Below are positions 33,200 to 34,528 of a DNA stretch of 34,528 nt, in pieces (positions within the stretch are counted from its first letter, which is position 1; the number at the start of each line of letters is the position of its first letter). The position numbers and the translations under genes are program-made. The notes under the pieces were generated by a model. The model searched no databases. It saw nothing but the letters and a program-made list of their open reading frames with translations, and was not told the origin of the DNA. Origin of the DNA: Corynebacterium senegalense (GTDB lineage: Bacteria > Actinomycetota > Actinomycetes > Mycobacteriales > Mycobacteriaceae); NCBI RefSeq assembly GCF_900411315.1, contig NZ_LS990887.1, positions 1,840,981 to 1,875,508 on the forward strand. The letters are read 5' to 3'.

Positions 33200-33516
33200 T
33201 ATCCCACCCTCGGCGGAGTCCAGGCCCCGAGCCCGAGGAGCTGGGAGACGTGCGGATCGGATCGCTGAACGTAGGCGATGCCAAGCTCGTTGAACTGCTC
33301 AACACCGCCTGGCGTGTTGCGCCGCCGGTAGAGGTGAGCGGCGAGCATGGTTCCGCCGAGGAGGTGCGATTTGCTGAAATCGTCGGCAGCATCGTACCCG
33401 TGCCACTGCGTGACCTGTTCGTTTACTGCGGCTACCGCCATTTCGAGCTGTTCGGTGTCCGCATCCTTCAGGCCCAGGTGGGCGAGGACCTCGGATGTCG
33501 TGACGCGGGTGGCCAT
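33199..33516 (-). CDS. Probable head-tail connector (adaptor) protein
   Basis: This 105-residue, mostly helical protein begins MATRVTTSEVLAHLGL and carries EQLEMAVAAVNEQVTQWHG. It has the four-helix look of gp6/gp15-type adaptors that dock under the portal. A YRRRNTPGGVEQFNE segment is typical of this family in actinophages. It lies between capsid and tail terminator genes, where the adaptor is expected. The ATG at 33516 is 2 bases after the capsid stop. The frame is open further upstream inside the capsid gene but without homology. Confidence 0.7.
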   Translation of the reverse strand: MATRVTTSEVLAHLGLKDADTEQLEMAVAAVNEQVTQWHGYDAADDFSKSHLLGGTMLAAHLYRRRNTPGGVEQFNELGIAYVQRSDPHVSQLLGLGAWTPPRVG

Positions 33517-33518
33517 TC

Positions 33519-34337
33519 TTACGCCCCGATCGTGATCTTGGCGATGCCGCCCGGCTTGTTGAGCAGGTGCGCGGTGTAGCCGAACAGCGCGGCATCGCGC
33601 CCGCCGTGGGCAATGTGCTCGGCTTCCACGCGCAGCGGGGAGCCCGTCAGCTCGTAGAAGGTGGCCGCCGACTTGGTTCCCACGATCGCGGTGCCACGGG
33701 TGACGGCGTTCGAGGTGGTCCACTTGTTCGGGTTGGCGATCGGAACGGCATCCATGAACTTCGGCGCGTCGAGCTCGGCGAAGTCGAGGAGCGATTCGAT
33801 GTCGAGCGGGTTCACGAGCGCGAAGGTGGCATCCTGATCGGTCTTGTTGAGCACGTCCAGGCCGGCGCGGGCGATACCACGGATCAGATCGGGGGCCGGC
33901 GTTTCGATGGTGGTGGCCTGCTCGATCAGCCAGGCGGCGGCGTCGAGGTCGGTTTCCTTGGCGTAGCTTTCGGCCATTGCTGCCCAGTACGCGCGCAGGA
34001 TCTCGGTCTCGTTGAAATCCCAGAAGGCTCGATCCAAGTCGTTGCCGCCGGCCCAGCGCTGGGCTTCCATTTCGACGGATTCAACGGATGCGGGCTTGGA
34101 GGGGATTTCCGCCTTGTCGCCCGCGTACTTCTCAACGCCGGGGCGGTCCTTCCAACGGTAGCCCTTCGCCTTCATTCCGGTGAGGGGGGCGGAGGAGAGC
34201 AGCGGGACGATGCGCCGCTGGTAGGTGACGTTGGACCACAGTTCGCCGAGCCACTGCGGGGCGATTGCGGTGGTCATGCCCGAGAGGGTGATATCGGACA
34301 GGGCGGCGTGCGCTTCGGTGGGCTCGCCTTCGCGGGG
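33519..34337 (-). CDS. Phage major capsid protein (HK97-type), 5' truncated
   Basis: About 270 C-terminal residues are visible. From the ATG codon at 34277 the sequence reads MTTAIAPQWLGELWSN, and the frame continues upstream as EGEPTEAHAALSDITLSG with no start, so 34277 is an internal Met. WRAGG-like QRWAGGNDLDRAFWDF and the C-terminal DAALFGYTAHLLNKPGGIAKI fit HK97-fold capsids of actinophages. Upstream residues to the in-frame stop at 34400 look random. That suggests real sequence ends near 34330-34340 where read quality fails. It could be the capsid part of a protease-capsid fusion. Confidence 0.8.
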   Translation of the reverse strand, partial: PREGEPTEAHAALSDITLSGMTTAIAPQWLGELWSNVTYQRRIVPLLSSAPLTGMKAKGYRWKDRPGVEKYAGDKAEIPSKPASVESVEMEAQRWAGGNDLDRAFWDFNETEILRAYWAAMAESYAKETDLDAAAWLIEQATTIETPAPDLIRGIARAGLDVLNKTDQDATFALVNPLDIESLLDFAELDAPKFMDAVPIANPNKWTTSNAVTRGTAIVGTKSAATFYELTGSPLRVEAEHIAHGGRDAALFGYTAHLLNKPGGIAKITIGA

Positions 34338-34528
34338 TCGACCGAAGGGGCTGCACCCGCCGATGCCGGGCTCCGCTGCTCCCCCGCTGCCCGCGGATCA
34401 TAGTCTCCCGCAGCGCTCCTCCCCGTGTCTGATACCCATCTGCCGGGCCCTCCCACCGCCGCCGCCCCGCCCTTGCCCCCGCGACCGGCGTCCCCAGGCC
34501 CCCCTCTAGAGCGACACTCCGGCGCGCC
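34338..34528. other. Degraded contig end with Nextera-like adapter motif
   Basis: The capsid reading frame decays here and the DNA turns into C-rich low-complexity sequence. TGTCTGATACCCATCT at 34426-34441 resembles the reverse mosaic end (TGTCTCTTATACACATCT) with a 2-base deletion and substitutions. The following GCCGGGCCCTCCCAC resembles the read-2 adapter CCGAGCCCACGAGAC. I infer an error-rich read tail running into adapter. No gene should be called here. Confidence 0.7.

Larger units (their letters stand above)
26241..34400. mobile_element. Siphovirus-type prophage, left part only
   Basis: A tyrosine integrase at the tRNA att site is followed by a convergent block of phage structural genes on the minus strand, from collagen-like fibre to capsid. 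Gene size, order and overlapping stops and starts are those of a lambda/HK97-like tailed phage. The contig ends inside the capsid gene, so portal, terminase, lysis, repressor and replication genes are not visible. The right att site is also beyond the window. Confidence 0.9.

Overview
The window is one assembly contig from a high-GC actinobacterium, almost certainly a Corynebacterium. The case rests on gene content and order: rpmJ/nrdH/nrdI/nrdE, a GntR1-type regulator, nrdF, ctaD and serB stand as in Corynebacterium. The block dinG-pncB / clpS-DUF2017-P1 peptidase-rhomboid-murI-MBL-rph-rdgB-DUF3817-LprD-like parallels the Rv1329c-Rv1343c block of Mycobacterium tuberculosis. Leaderless starts are common and there is a mycoloyltransferase remnant. 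Both contig ends carry sequencing artefact: bases 1-201 are Illumina P7/P5 and Nextera adapter sequence, and roughly the last 190 bases look like a degraded read tail with a Nextera-like motif.

Host core, 202-26237. A truncated fructosamine-kinase-like gene faces nadE. The zinc-free L36 gene follows, then two hairpins and a pair of NrdR-like boxes ahead of nrdH-nrdI-nrdE (class Ib ribonucleotide reductase). A FadR/GntR regulator separates these from nrdF, which has its own leaderless promoter. Next come ctaD (cytochrome aa3 subunit I), serB with a PTH2-domain gene, dinG and pncB on the minus strand, and clpS-DUF2017. A 700-bp spacer at 15500-16203 holds an 83-bp palindrome-ended repeat array and the remnant of an IS5-like transposase. 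After the phosphate transporter pit comes a chain of housekeeping genes (P1 peptidase, rhomboid, murI, MBL phosphodiesterase, rph, rdgB). Most of these start from a -10 hexamer placed 7-8 bases before an ATG or GTG. A lipoprotein, two small membrane proteins, tRNA-Leu(UAG), a 44-codon mycoloyltransferase C-terminus, a 46-residue porin-like peptide gene, bcp, a DUF3618 gene and pncA complete the host part. nadE, pncB and pncA are three steps of NAD salvage and synthesis within 26 kb.

Prophage, 26241 to the contig end. The left junction is the 3' half of a tRNA-Lys(CUU) gene, without its 5' half, directly before a tyrosine integrase. Convergent to the integrase is a compact siphophage structural module on the minus strand. 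Read in its direction of transcription it is: capsid (truncated by the contig end), head-tail connector, tail terminator-like, probable major tail protein, gp10-like protein, tail assembly chaperones G and G-T with a visible -1 frameshift site, tape measure, minor tail protein and a collagen-like tail fibre. No lysis, repressor or replication genes are in view; they would lie beyond the right end.

The most interesting observations are the programmed frameshift in the chaperone gene, the att site only about 46 bp from the integrase start, the 83-bp repeat array, the leaderless promoter pattern, the hairpins in the nrd leader and between nrdH and nrdI, and the porin-like peptide gene beside a decayed mycoloyltransferase. 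No clearly new defence or mobile system was found.
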